Assembly: GCF_040675855.1 (NCBI RefSeq) | Contig: NZ_JBEGIK010000001.1 | Span: 868,001-932,000 of the forward strand | From: Microbacterium sp. LWH3-1.2 | GTDB lineage: Bacteria; Actinomycetota; Actinomycetes; Actinomycetales; Microbacteriaceae | Direction of reading: 5' to 3' | DNA length: 64,000 nucleotides | Made by a program: the position numbers and the translations under genes | The notes under the pieces: model-generated | What the model was told of the DNA's origin: nothing | The model's input: the letters and a program-made list of their open reading frames with translations, nothing else | The model's database searches: none | Part shown: positions 35,199 through 44,428 of the stretch, in pieces | Layout: every line of letters begins with the position of its first letter | Numbering within the stretch: the first letter of the stretch is position 1

Positions 35199-36265
35199 TG
35201 CGGATGCTCCCGACGTGGCTGCGTCGCTTCCTTCTCGCTCCGCTCGTCATCGTGGCGGCGCTCCTCATGCTGGCCCTCACGCCGCTGTGGCTGCTCGTCG
35301 CCCTCGCGCTCACGTCGCTCGTTCCGGGGCGCTTCCGGCTGCCCCGCGTGCTGTGGCTCGTGACCGTGTACCTGCTGTGGGACGCGATGCTCGTGATCGC
35401 GCTCTTCGCACTGTGGATCGCGTCGGGCTTCGGGTACGCCCTGCGCCGACCCGCCTTCGTGACCGCCCACTACCGGCTCGGTGCCTGGGCGCTGCGCGTG
35501 CTCTTCTGGATCTTCGGCGGCGTATTGCGGCTCACCATCACGACGACGGGATCGGAGGGAACGGATGCTGCGACCGGCCGCGCCGCTTTCGACACGCTGT
35601 TCGCCCCCGGCACCCCGCTCGTGGTGGCGAGCCGGCATGGCGGCCCGGGCGACTCGTTCATCCTCATCCACACGCTGCTCAACGAGGTCGGGCGCCGTCC
35701 GCGCATCGTGCTGAAGTACACGCTGCAGTGGGATCCCGCGATCGACATCCTCCTGCACCGGATCCCCGCTCGATTCATCGTGCCGTCCGGGTTCGGCCAC
35801 GGTCGCAGCGGCGGCGGCTCACGGGTCGAGGACGCGCTCGGCGAGCTCGCGGCCGGGCTCGGTCCCGAAGACGCGTTCGTCATCTTCCCCGAGGGCGGTC
35901 AGGTCAGTCCGACCCGCCGCCGCTCCCGCATCAAGAGGCTGCGCGACGCGGGCCGCGAGGCGATGGCCGAACGGGCCGAGGCGATGACGCACGTCATGGC
36001 GCCTCAGCCGGGCGGCATGCACGCGGCGCTGGATGACGCCCCCGACGCCGACGTCGTGTTCATCGCGCACACGGGCCTCGAGCGGCTCCACACCCTCCGC
36101 GACATCTGGCGTGAGCTGCCGATGGACAAGGGCATCACGATGCGCGCGTGGCGCGTGCCCCGGTCGGAGATCCCCGACGACCTCGACGCGCGCGCCGCGT
36201 GGCTCTTCGAGTGGTTCGCCCGCATCGATGGCTGGATCGACGCCCACCCCGAGCTCGCCGCCTGA
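35198..36265 (+). CDS. 1-acyl-sn-glycerol-3-phosphate acyltransferase-like protein
   Basis: A 355-aa membrane protein. Two or three N-terminal helices (residues 10-75) are followed by a PlsC domain: VASRHGGPGD provides the HxxxxD catalytic pair (His about residue 146), and FVIFPEGGQVSPTRR is the substrate-binding EGG/T block. A role in phospholipid synthesis is likely; the acyl donor and acceptor are unknown. It overlaps the patatin-like stop by one base, suggesting a two-gene unit for acyl-chain remodelling. Confidence 0.85.
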   Translation: MRMLPTWLRRFLLAPLVIVAALLMLALTPLWLLVALALTSLVPGRFRLPRVLWLVTVYLLWDAMLVIALFALWIASGFGYALRRPAFVTAHYRLGAWALRVLFWIFGGVLRLTITTTGSEGTDAATGRAAFDTLFAPGTPLVVASRHGGPGDSFILIHTLLNEVGRRPRIVLKYTLQWDPAIDILLHRIPARFIVPSGFGHGRSGGGSRVEDALGELAAGLGPEDAFVIFPEGGQVSPTRRRSRIKRLRDAGREAMAERAEAMTHVMAPQPGGMHAALDDAPDADVVFIAHTGLERLHTLRDIWRELPMDKGITMRAWRVPRSEIPDDLDARAAWLFEWFARIDGWIDAHPELAA

Positions 36266-36309
36266 CGCGGAGGGACGACTCGGACCGGCGCTGCTCGCTG
36301 GGTTCGGCG

Positions 36310-36342
36310 GGTTTCGACTCGCAGGCTCGCTCAAGGGCCGGG
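36310..36342. repeat. REP-like element, forward
   Basis: GGTTTCGACTCGCAGGCTCG-CTCAAGGGCCGGG between two convergent genes. Confidence 0.6.
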
Positions 36343-36368
36343 ATGAGCGCGGGTCGACGCTGACTTCC

Positions 36369-36409
36369 CCGTTGAGCGGAGGGCGCTCCCGCGCCCGGAG
36401 TCGAAACGC
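36369..36409. repeat. REP-like element, reverse
   Basis: CCGTTGAGCGGAGGGCGCTC then CCGCGCCCGGAGTCGAAACG. It faces the copy at 36310, so the transcript of the pair can fold on itself, which may terminate both flanking genes. Confidence 0.55.
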
Positions 36410-36424
36410 CTCGGCGCGGGGTGG

Positions 36425-37381
36425 TCAGCGGTGGGGTTTGGGGTGCGTCACGCGGCCCGGCGAATCTCCGCTGCCGCGGGACGGCACCGGCCACGTCGCG
36501 GCGGGCGGAGGGGTGGTGCTCGGGCGCTTCGGCGCGGGAAGCGGCTCGGGCTCGGGCTCGGGCGATGCCGAGGTCTCCGCACGGGGCGGGGGCGCGGCAT
36601 CCGCCGCCGTCGACGTGGTGTTGGTGACAGGGCCCAGCTCGAGCATGACCTTGTTCTCGAGCACCTCGATCGCTTCGTCGGAGATCGAGATGAGCCCGTC
36701 GAGCTCTTCGCGCACGCGGCGGTACGCGAGCTGGCGCTCGGCCGGCGTCGCGGCCTCGTCGATTGCGACGGTCAGCAGCTTCTTGGCGGTGTCGAGGCGT
36801 TTGCGCTCGTCCTCGGTGAACGTCGAGTCGCGGAGGCGTCGCGCGTCTCGCTCGGCGACGTCGAAGGCCACCTCGAAGTCGGCCACCGCGTTGCGGTACT
36901 CGGCGAGCTGATCCTTCGACAGGCGCGCCTTGGCGGAGGCGGGACGCAGCCCGTCGGCGATGCGCTTGGCGCGCAGGAATGCGGCGGTGAGCGGCTGACG
37001 CCCGTCGCTCATGGCCGGGAACGCGATGATCTTCGCGACGTCGAGCTCATACTCGAGCCAGCGCGCGGTGACGGCGTCATGCGTCGCGAACAGGCGTTCC
37101 AGCTGGGTCACCTGCGTCTCGCGGGACGCCGACGCGCCGTGTGCAGAAGCAGCGGTCGCCGTCGGTGCGGTGATCGGAGGGAGCGCAGCCGCGGGCACGG
37201 CCTTTCCGCGGGCAGCGGCTTGGGCGGCCTTCAGCTCGGCCTTCGCGTGCATCACCTCGAGGCGGCGCTTGTGGCGCATGCGCGCGCCACGCTCCCAGGC
37301 ATTGCCGACCATGCCCAGGATGCCCATAAGCGGGAAGACGAGCCACCAGAAGTTGCCCGCGAACTCCCAGAACTGCTGCAC
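36425..37381 (-). CDS. Membrane-anchored protein of unknown function (paralogue A)
   Basis: A 318-aa protein with one N-terminal transmembrane helix (FAGNFWWLVFPLMGILGMVG), a basic helical stretch, an Ala-rich linker, a conserved helical domain (about residues 94-180, LERLFATHDAVTARWLEYEL then DVAKIIAFPAMSDGRQPLTA), a charged coiled-coil-like region (about 190-245) and a Pro/Glu-rich tail. The conserved domain is shared with the neighbouring gene at 37421 (RWLxYExDxxKxxAxPxMxDxRQ). No known family was recognised. The Trp/Pro-rich anchor near the N terminus is also present in the neighbour. Confidence 0.75.
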   Translation of the reverse strand: MQQFWEFAGNFWWLVFPLMGILGMVGNAWERGARMRHKRRLEVMHAKAELKAAQAAARGKAVPAAALPPITAPTATAASAHGASASRETQVTQLERLFATHDAVTARWLEYELDVAKIIAFPAMSDGRQPLTAAFLRAKRIADGLRPASAKARLSKDQLAEYRNAVADFEVAFDVAERDARRLRDSTFTEDERKRLDTAKKLLTVAIDEAATPAERQLAYRRVREELDGLISISDEAIEVLENKVMLELGPVTNTTSTAADAAPPPRAETSASPEPEPEPLPAPKRPSTTPPPAATWPVPSRGSGDSPGRVTHPKPHR

Positions 37382-37420
37382 ACTGTCATGCTAACGGCCG
37401 GTCGCCGCCGCGTGGTCGGC

Positions 37421-38227
37421 TCAGGGCACCCTGCCAGCGGGCGGCTCGCTCGCGCGGGGCGGAGGGATCCGTGCGATCAGCGCGGGAAGGCGGTCGGCGA
37501 TCTCGGCGAGCACCGCCGCCGCGGCGGTGAGCCCGGCGGCGGCCGTCGCGCCCGCCGAGGAGGGGGGCGCCGCGCCGGGAACCCCCGCCTGCCGCTCGGC
37601 CTCGGCGAACGTCGCCTCGAGGTGGCTCACCGCGACCCGGTACTCCAGGAACTGCTGCGGCGTCACGCGGTCGCGAAGGGTCGGGCGCTTCGCGAGGGCC
37701 TCGCGCTGCGCGCGCAGGAAGACGACGGTCGCCGCCTGCCGCGGGTCGGTCATCTGCGGATACGCCAGCGCCTTATCGATGTCGGTCTCGTAGGCCAGCC
37801 ATCGCGTGTTGACGCTGTCGTGGACGGCGTACAGGCGGTCGATCGGCAGCGGGTCGCGCGAGGAGGCGGCGCGGTACTGCGCGTAGCCCGCCTTCACGCG
37901 GGTGCGGCTCGCGCGCAGCGCCAGAGATGCGGTCTTCTCGTCCTGCCTCGCCGCCTGCAGCTCGCGCCGCGCCTCGGCGGCATGAGTGGGCAGGACGGAG
38001 GAGCGCGACTTCGCGGTCAGCAGGTCGGCCTGCGCGGTGCGGAGGCGGGCCTTGGCCGCGACCAGGTCGCGATACGCCTGGGATTCCTCTGCGCGGGCGG
38101 CATCGAGTTCCAGGCGACGTGCCCGGCGGCTGCGCGTCGTCATGCCCGCATAGGTCGCCGCCCCGGCGCCCGCGGCTGCCGGAGCGATCCACCAGAAGCT
38201 CGACATGATGAGGAGGAGGGGCTCCAC
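37421..38227 (-). CDS. Membrane-anchored protein of unknown function (paralogue B)
   Basis: A 268-aa protein with one N-terminal helix (IMSSFWWIAPAAAGAGAATY), a long Arg/Ala/Glu coiled coil (about residues 30-110), then the domain shared with paralogue A: IDRLYAVHDSVNTRWLAYET, then DIDKALAYPQMTDPRQAATV and FLEYRVAVSHLEATFAEAER. Tail Ala/Pro-rich. A TATCAT box lies about 6 nt before GTG 38227, favouring a leaderless start there over ATG 38206. It precedes paralogue A with a 39-bp gap, so they are probably cotranscribed. Confidence 0.75.
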   Translation of the reverse strand: MEPLLLIMSSFWWIAPAAAGAGAATYAGMTTRSRRARRLELDAARAEESQAYRDLVAAKARLRTAQADLLTAKSRSSVLPTHAAEARRELQAARQDEKTASLALRASRTRVKAGYAQYRAASSRDPLPIDRLYAVHDSVNTRWLAYETDIDKALAYPQMTDPRQAATVVFLRAQREALAKRPTLRDRVTPQQFLEYRVAVSHLEATFAEAERQAGVPGAAPPSSAGATAAAGLTAAAAVLAEIADRLPALIARIPPPRASEPPAGRVP

Positions 38228-38299
38228 TCTGCCATGATAAACGCGATATAGCGCGGTTGTCGCCGGGAGTCCGCTGACACCTCGGCCATCCGCGCGACG

Positions 38300-38437
38300 T
38301 CAGCCGAAGAGGAGGGCGAAGACGGTGGCGCCGCCGCCGACGAGGATCAGGGCGACGATGGTCACCCATGCGATGATCTTGACGCGCCGCTGCCGGGTGT
38401 CGTTGAAACCGCTGTACTCGTCGTCTTCCGCCGCCAT
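38300..38437 (-). CDS. 45-aa single-pass membrane protein
   Basis: Short gene between paralogue B and purL. Protein begins MAAEDDEYSGFNDTRQRRVK and has one helix (IIAWVTIVALILVGGGATVF) near the C terminus. TAGGAT (38445-38450, minus strand) precedes the ATG by 7 nt, giving a leaderless promoter, which supports the gene despite its size. Function unknown. Confidence 0.65.
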   Translation of the reverse strand: MAAEDDEYSGFNDTRQRRVKIIAWVTIVALILVGGGATVFALLFG

Positions 38438-38543
38438 GCGCCCCATCCTACTTGTGGGTTCGGGGCGCACCGCTCGCGTTCGGGGCGCATCGCGCGCGCC
38501 CCGACCGTGCGCCGTACGCCCCGAACGGGCAGCTCGACGTGCG

Positions 38544-40877
38544 TCAGGCGGTGTGCTCGGTGACGATCGGGCCGAAGGCGTCGGGCAGCGTGGAGGTCGA
38601 GAGGTCGCGCAGCTCCGCGAGCGGCACCGTGAACAGGCCCTGCACCTCGAGCGCCGGCTCGTCGCCGTCCGCCGCCGAGTCCGTCACGCCGATGCGCAGC
38701 ACCGGGTAGCCCCGGCCGTCGCACAGGCCGCGGAACTTGACGTCGTCCTCGCGCGGCACCGAGACGATGACACGGCCCGTGGACTCCGAGAACAGTGCGG
38801 TGGCGGCATCCACACCGTCCCGCTCCATGATCTCGTTCAGCCACACGCGGGCGCCGACGCCGAAGCGCATGACGGTCTCGGCGAGGGCCTGCGCCAGGCC
38901 GCCCGACGAGAGGTCGTGCGCCGACGAGACGAGCGACTGCTGGCCCGCGGCGTGCAGCAGCTCGGCGAGCTTCTTCTCCTGCGCCAGGTCGACCGCCGGT
39001 GGGCGACCGCCGAGGTGGTCGTGGATCGTGCCCGCCCACTGCGAGCCCGACAACTCGGTCGAGGTGACGCCGAGGAGGTAGATGTTCTCGCCGGCGTCCT
39101 GCCAGCCCGAGGGGATCCGGCGCGCGACGTCGTCGATGATGCCGAGCACGCCGACGACGGGGGTCGGGAAGATCGGCTGGTCGCCGGTCTGGTTGTAGAA
39201 CGAGACGTTGCCGCCGGTGACGGGAACGCCGAGTTCGAGGCATCCGTCCGACAGACCGTCCACGGCCTGCGAGAACTGCCACATGACCTCGGGGTTCTCG
39301 GGAGAGCCGAAGTTCAGGCAGTCGGTGACGGCGGTCGGCTCGGCCCCGCTCACGGCGACGTTGCGGTACGCCTCGGCGAGGGCGAGCTTGGCGCCCTGGT
39401 ACGGATCGAGCTGGCAGTAGCGGCCGTTGCAGTCGGTGGCGATCGCGAAGCCGAGGCCGGAGTGCTCGTCGACGCGGATCATGCCCGCGTCGTCCGGGAA
39501 CGACAGCGCCGTGTTGCCCATGACGTAGTAGTCGTACTGGTTCGTGATCCACGACGTGTCGGCGAGGTTGGGGCTCGCCACGAGCTTCGTGAACTGCTCG
39601 CGCAGCGTCTCTGAGTCGGTCGGACGCGGGAGGGCGGATGCCGAGTCCTCGCGCAGCGCGTCGATCCAGGTGGGGTAGGCCACGGGGCGCTCGTACACGG
39701 GACCGTCGACCGCGACCGTCGAGGGGTCGACGTCGACGATCTGCTCGCCGTGCCAGAAGATCTGCAGGCGCCCGTCGCCGGTCACCTCGCCGAGCACGGA
39801 GGTCTCGACGTCCCACTTGCCGACGACCTCGAGGAACGCGTCGAGCTTCTCCGGCGCGACGATCGCCATCATGCGCTCCTGGCTCTCGCTCATGAGGATC
39901 TCCTCCGGCGTGAGCGTGGGGTCGCGCAGCAGCACCTTCTCGAGGTCCACGCGCATGCCCGAGCCGCCGTTCGCGGCGAGCTCCGACGTGGCGCAGGAGA
40001 TGCCGGCCGCGCCGAGATCCTGGATGGCCTCGACGAGCTCGTCGCGGTAGAGCTCGAGGCAGCACTCGATGAGCACCTTCTCGGCGAACGGGTCGCCCAC
40101 CTGCACCGCGGGGCGCTTGGTGGGGCCGCCGTCGGCGAACGTGTCGGAGGCGAGGATGGATGCCCCGCCGATGCCGTCGCCGCCGGTGCGGGCGCCGAAC
40201 AGCACGACCTTGTTGCCGGCACCGGTGGCGTTCGCGAGCTTGAGGTCCTCGTGGCGGAGGACACCGACCGCGAGGGCGTTCACGAGCGGATTTCCCTGGT
40301 ATACAGCGTCGAACACGGTCTCGCCGCCGATGTTGGGGAGCCCGAGACAGTTGCCGTAGAAGCTGATGCCGCTCACCACGCCGTGCACCACGCGCGCCGT
40401 GTCGGGGTTGTCGATGGCCCCGAAGCGCAGCTGGTCCATGACCGCGACCGGGCGCGCGCCCATCGAGATGATGTCGCGCACGATGCCGCCGACGCCCGTC
40501 GCGGCGCCCTGGAACGGCTCGATGTAGCTCGGGTGGTTGTGCGACTCGACCTTGAAGGTGACGGCCCAGCCCTCGCCGATGTCGACGACGCCGGCGTTCT
40601 GGCCCATGCCGACCATGAGGCGGGTCCTCATCTCGTCCGAGACCTTCTCGCCGAACTTGCGGAGGTAGATCTTCGAGGACTTGTACGAGCAGTGCTCCGA
40701 CCACATGACGGAGTACATCGCCAGCTCGCCCGACGTGGGGCGGCGGCCGAGGATCTCGCGGATCCTGTCGTACTCGTCCGGCTTGAGACCGAGCGCCGCG
40801 TACGGCTGCTCCCTCTCCGGGGTGGCGGTGGCGTTCTCGACGGTATCGGCGACAGCGGTCGAAGCGGGGGTGGTCAC
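38544..40877 (-). CDS. purL: Phosphoribosylformylglycinamidine synthase subunit PurL
   Basis: The large subunit that converts FGAR to FGAM with ammonia from glutamine supplied by PurQ and with PurS, in purine synthesis. 777 aa, the small PurL type. Key blocks: [12 protein letters not shown], the conserved His motif [40 protein letters not shown], and the second half [20 protein letters not shown] and [20 protein letters not shown] 40877 has GGAG upstream at nine bases; the upstream extension has no homology. Not adjacent to purQ or purS in this window. Confidence 0.97.
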   Translation of the reverse strand: MTTPASTAVADTVENATATPEREQPYAALGLKPDEYDRIREILGRRPTSGELAMYSVMWSEHCSYKSSKIYLRKFGEKVSDEMRTRLMVGMGQNAGVVDIGEGWAVTFKVESHNHPSYIEPFQGAATGVGGIVRDIISMGARPVAVMDQLRFGAIDNPDTARVVHGVVSGISFYGNCLGLPNIGGETVFDAVYQGNPLVNALAVGVLRHEDLKLANATGAGNKVVLFGARTGGDGIGGASILASDTFADGGPTKRPAVQVGDPFAEKVLIECCLELYRDELVEAIQDLGAAGISCATSELAANGGSGMRVDLEKVLLRDPTLTPEEILMSESQERMMAIVAPEKLDAFLEVVGKWDVETSVLGEVTGDGRLQIFWHGEQIVDVDPSTVAVDGPVYERPVAYPTWIDALREDSASALPRPTDSETLREQFTKLVASPNLADTSWITNQYDYYVMGNTALSFPDDAGMIRVDEHSGLGFAIATDCNGRYCQLDPYQGAKLALAEAYRNVAVSGAEPTAVTDCLNFGSPENPEVMWQFSQAVDGLSDGCLELGVPVTGGNVSFYNQTGDQPIFPTPVVGVLGIIDDVARRIPSGWQDAGENIYLLGVTSTELSGSQWAGTIHDHLGGRPPAVDLAQEKKLAELLHAAGQQSLVSSAHDLSSGGLAQALAETVMRFGVGARVWLNEIMERDGVDAATALFSESTGRVIVSVPREDDVKFRGLCDGRGYPVLRIGVTDSAADGDEPALEVQGLFTVPLAELRDLSTSTLPDAFGPIVTEHTA

Positions 40878-40939
40878 GCGGCTCAGCTCCAGAAATTCGG
40901 GGATGCCGGACCTGAACAGTCTATTCGGCTCGTCGTCCG

Positions 40940-41893
40940 TCACTTCGCCCGCCCGCTGGCGTGCGGGCCGGGCCCCTGGTCGGGGGAGTCCTCGGGCCAT
41001 CGGCTGCCGAGGTCCAGCACGACGTTCTGGAACGCCACCTCAGCGGGAGCCCGCAGCCGATCGCGCCGCTGCGCGAGCAGCACGCGCCGTTGAGGGGCGT
41101 CCCCGCCGAGCCCCAGGGCGCGCACGCCGGGATGCCGCGTCACGACCGCCGAGTGCGGAGCGAGCGCGATCCCGATCCCCGCGCTCACCATCGCCTGCGC
41201 CTCGAGATAGTCGTTTGCGCGGAACGCGATGCGCGGCGTGAATCCCGCCGCGGTGCACGTGCGCTGGAGCAGCTCGGCGACGGGGTGGTCGTCGGCACGG
41301 ATGATCCACGGTTCGTCGCCGAACTCCCGCATGCGCACGGTGGTGCGGTCGGCGAGCGGGTGATCGCGCGCGACGAGCAGCACAGTCGGCTCCTCGAAGA
41401 CCCGGGTCAGCTCGAACTGCCGCGGATCGAGGGGACTCCAGTCGTACTCCCACAGCAGCGCCAGGCCGATATCGCCGCGCGCGAGCATGTCGATGAGCCC
41501 CTCGATACGACTGGAGCGCACCTCCACCGTGATCGACGGGTTCTCCTTGCGGAACCGGCTGATGGCGAGGGGCAGGAAGGAGCTGCCGAGCGTCGGGAAT
41601 GTCCCCACGCTCACCGAGCCGCCGTCGAGCCCGGCCAGGCGACGCAGGTCGGACTCCGCAGCATCCATCTGCCTCAGGATCGAGCGGGCGTGCGCGGCCA
41701 GGATGTTCCCCGCATCGGTCGGCACGATGCCGTCGGTGCGGCGGTGCAGGAGGGGCTGGCCCACCTCCGTCTCGAGCTTGCGCAGCTGTTGAGAGATGGC
41801 TGAGGGGGAGTTGTAGAGGCTCTCCGCCGCCGCTGTCATCGAGCCCAGCTCGATCACCCGCAGCAGCACGCGCATGCGATTCAGGTCCAGCAT
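40940..41893 (-). CDS. LysR-family transcriptional regulator
   Basis: A 317-aa regulator with an N-terminal winged helix-turn-helix ([20 protein letters not shown], then [11 protein letters not shown]) and a LysR substrate-binding domain. It is divergent from prpF-tctC-tctA, so it most likely senses the transported carboxylate or a breakdown product and activates that operon. The intergenic region contains T-N11-A type sequences. C-terminal tail is Gly/Pro rich. Confidence 0.92.
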   Translation of the reverse strand: MLDLNRMRVLLRVIELGSMTAAAESLYNSPSAISQQLRKLETEVGQPLLHRRTDGIVPTDAGNILAAHARSILRQMDAAESDLRRLAGLDGGSVSVGTFPTLGSSFLPLAISRFRKENPSITVEVRSSRIEGLIDMLARGDIGLALLWEYDWSPLDPRQFELTRVFEEPTVLLVARDHPLADRTTVRMREFGDEPWIIRADDHPVAELLQRTCTAAGFTPRIAFRANDYLEAQAMVSAGIGIALAPHSAVVTRHPGVRALGLGGDAPQRRVLLAQRRDRLRAPAEVAFQNVVLDLGSRWPEDSPDQGPGPHASGRAK

Positions 41894-42112
41894 GTCCGCT
41901 CCTTCACGTGAAGCGCTCCTTAACGGGCGTTGAGTGACGTAAGTGCCTGATTCCAGGCTATCGCAGTCACTATGGGCACCTCACCGCACAGATCCGTGAT
42001 GCATGCGTAAGAAGTGCTTAAAGGATGTTCGCACTTTCGACCTGGTGATTAACGGATCGTGCCTTCACCATCGAGTCATCGACCCGCTCACGCGACCGTT
42101 CGACGGAGGATC
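41894..42112. promoter_or_regulatory. lysR/prpF divergent control region
   Basis: 219 bp between two divergent genes, distinctly less GC-rich than neighbouring coding DNA. TAAGAAGTGCTTA (42008-42020) is a T-N11-A inverted repeat suited to a LysR dimer. TTAACGGG and TTAACGGATC recur on both sides, and CTTAACGGGCGTTGAG at 41920-41935 is another imperfect dyad. Confidence 0.55.
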
Positions 42113-43204
42113 ATGACCCACTACATCGCCGCATCGTGGATGCGCGGAGGCACCAGCAAGTGCTGGGTGTTCGAGCGCGACGCCCTCGCCGTGCCCGGGT
42201 CCACGGTCGACGAGGTCCTCCTCCGCCTTTACGGCAGCCCGGATCACCGTCAGGTCGACGGCATCGGCGGCGCCACCTCGACGACGAGCAAGGCGGTGAT
42301 CGTCGCGCCCTCTGAGGATGACGATGTCGACGTGGACTACACCTTCGCGCAGGTCGGCATCGACGAACCGCGCGTGGATTGGGGCTCCAACTGCGGCAAC
42401 TGCTCCGCGGTGGTCGCACCGTACGCGCTCGAGCATGCGTGGGTGCGGCCCGTGGGCGACGTCACGACCGTGCGCGTGCGCAACACCAACACGGGACAGG
42501 TGCTCATCCAGCGCGTCGCCACACCCGACGGACGCTGGGAGCCCGAGCTCGACACCGTCATCCCCGGAGTTCCCTTCCCGGGCATCGCCGTTGGTCTCGG
42601 CTTCGAGAACCCCGCCGGCCAGACGACGGGGCACCTCCTGCCCACGGGCCGGGCCCGGGAGACCTTGAGCGTCGGAGGCCGAGCCGTCGAGGCATCCCTC
42701 GTCGACGCGGGCGCTCCCGTGGTGGTCGTGCCCGCGGCGGCCGCGGGGCTCGCGGGAGTGCCGTACGACGACTGGATCGTCGCGGTCCGACCCGAGCTGG
42801 AGTTCCTGGATGCCGTGCGCCGCGCCGCAGCGGTTGCGATGGGTCTGGCGGAGACGCGAGAGAGCGCACCGCGCGCGGTCCCGAAGCTCGCGATCGTCGA
42901 GTCGCCTCAGGACGCCGAGATCTCGGACATCGACGTGCTCATGCTGTCGATGGGCGCGCCGCATCCGGCGCTCGCCATCACCGGAAGCGTCGCCATCACG
43001 ATGGCCGCCGACATCGCGGGCTCGCTGGTCGAGCGCGCCGCGCTCGCCGGCGGCACCGACCTCCGCATCCGCACCCCCGCGGGCGTCGTCGGCACCTGGC
43101 GCCGCACCGACGGCGAAAGAGACGTCGTCGGAACCGTCCGCACGGCCCGGCTGCTCGCCCGGGCCCAAGTCCCCCTCCCTGCAGTCGCGCTCGCGTACGC
43201 GTAA
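42113..43204 (+). CDS. prpF: PrpF-family isomerase
   Basis: A 363-aa member of the PrpF/DUF453 family (aconitate or oxalomesaconate/methylitaconate-type isomerases of the diaminopimelate-epimerase fold). Signatures: IAASWMRGGTSKCWVF at the N terminus, GIGGATSTTSKAVIV, and NCGNCSAVVAPYALE, with the Ser/Cys pairs expected near the active site. Adjacency to TctC and TctA suggests that it processes the imported di- or tricarboxylate, perhaps by moving a double bond. ATG 42113 has CGGAGG upstream. Confidence 0.88.
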   Translation: MTHYIAASWMRGGTSKCWVFERDALAVPGSTVDEVLLRLYGSPDHRQVDGIGGATSTTSKAVIVAPSEDDDVDVDYTFAQVGIDEPRVDWGSNCGNCSAVVAPYALEHAWVRPVGDVTTVRVRNTNTGQVLIQRVATPDGRWEPELDTVIPGVPFPGIAVGLGFENPAGQTTGHLLPTGRARETLSVGGRAVEASLVDAGAPVVVVPAAAAGLAGVPYDDWIVAVRPELEFLDAVRRAAAVAMGLAETRESAPRAVPKLAIVESPQDAEISDIDVLMLSMGAPHPALAITGSVAITMAADIAGSLVERAALAGGTDLRIRTPAGVVGTWRRTDGERDVVGTVRTARLLARAQVPLPAVALAYA

Positions 43205-43230
43205 AGTCTGCACCGCACCAAGGAGCAACG

Positions 43231-44406
43231 ATGCCCTCCACCACGGACACGGAAGTCCCGGTCACATCCTCGGTCCCGGCCGACCCGCCCCCGCACAAGC
43301 CCGGGGTGGTCGCCGCCTTCGTGGCGATCACCGCGATCGTCGGTGTCGTCACGACCGCAGTGGCCGGCGGCATCCTCAATCCGCCGTCCGCAACCGAGGA
43401 CGGCGACTTCGCCGGCGAGACCCTCGAGGTGATGATCCCCCTCGCCGAAGGCGGCGGCACAGACACATGGGCGCGGTTCGTCGGGCAGGACATGGCGCAC
43501 TTCATCCCGGGCAACCCGGGCTTCGCGCCCGTCAACGAGGCGGGCGGAGAGGGCATCACGGGCTCCAACCACTTCGCGCAGAACGCCGAGCCGACCGGGA
43601 CCGAGCTGCTCGTCAGCACCGCCACGACGGTCGTCCCGTGGGTGCTCGACCGCGACGTCGTGAAGTACTCGTTCGCCGACATGATCCCGATCCTCGTCAA
43701 CGGCACCGGCGGCGTCATCTACGCCCGCTCGGGTGCGGGAGTCACCGGCGTGGAAGACCTCGTCGACCGAGACACCCCGCTCGTCTTCGGCGGGATCACC
43801 GCGACCGGTCTCGACCTCACGACCCTCGTCGCCTTCGACCTCCTCGGCGCGGACGTCTCATCGACGTTCGGGTTCGAGGGGCGCGGTCCCGTCAACCTCG
43901 CCCTCCAGCGCGGCGAGATCGACATCGACTACACCACCACGAGCGCATACCACTCGGCCGTCGAGCCGCTCATCGCCGACGGATCGGCCGTCGCGCTCAT
44001 GAGCTTCGGGCAGCTCGACGACAAGGGCGACGTGGTGCGCGACCCCAACTTCCCCGACGTGCCGACGGTCGTCGAGGTGTACGAGCAGCTCAACGGCGAA
44101 GCGCCGTCGGGTGACGCCTACGAGGCCTACAAGACCCTCCTCGGGCTGACGTACACGTACCAGAAGGGACTCTGGGTACCCCAGGGCACCCCCGACGCGG
44201 CCGTCGAGCTCCTGCGCGAGAGCGCACGCAAGATGGCCGGCGACCCCGACTTCAACGAGAAGGCGGCCGAGGTGCTCGGAGGCTATCCGATCCTCGCCGA
44301 CGACGAAGTCGCCGAACAGGTCGCCAAGGCCTACACGGTCTCGGCGGCCACCCGCGAGTACGTCTCCGACCTGCTCGAGAACGACTACGACATCACCGTG
44401 CACTGA
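43231..44406 (+). CDS. tctC: Tripartite tricarboxylate transporter substrate-binding protein (TctC/BUG)
   Basis: A 391-aa extracytoplasmic binding protein. A cytoplasmic N terminus of about 25 residues precedes a hydrophobic segment (VVAAFVAITAIVGVVTTAVA) and the Bug-fold domain, with VMIPLAEGGGTDTWARFVGQ at about residue 69 (the GG-D ligand-binding loop) and AEPTGTELLVSTATT. No Cys follows the hydrophobic segment, so it is not a lipoprotein. AGGAG at good spacing supports ATG 43231. Second gene of prpF-tctC-tctAB. Confidence 0.9.
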   Translation: MPSTTDTEVPVTSSVPADPPPHKPGVVAAFVAITAIVGVVTTAVAGGILNPPSATEDGDFAGETLEVMIPLAEGGGTDTWARFVGQDMAHFIPGNPGFAPVNEAGGEGITGSNHFAQNAEPTGTELLVSTATTVVPWVLDRDVVKYSFADMIPILVNGTGGVIYARSGAGVTGVEDLVDRDTPLVFGGITATGLDLTTLVAFDLLGADVSSTFGFEGRGPVNLALQRGEIDIDYTTTSAYHSAVEPLIADGSAVALMSFGQLDDKGDVVRDPNFPDVPTVVEVYEQLNGEAPSGDAYEAYKTLLGLTYTYQKGLWVPQGTPDAAVELLRESARKMAGDPDFNEKAAEVLGGYPILADDEVAEQVAKAYTVSAATREYVSDLLENDYDITVH

Positions 44407-44428
44407 CGCACCGGAACAAGGAACGATC

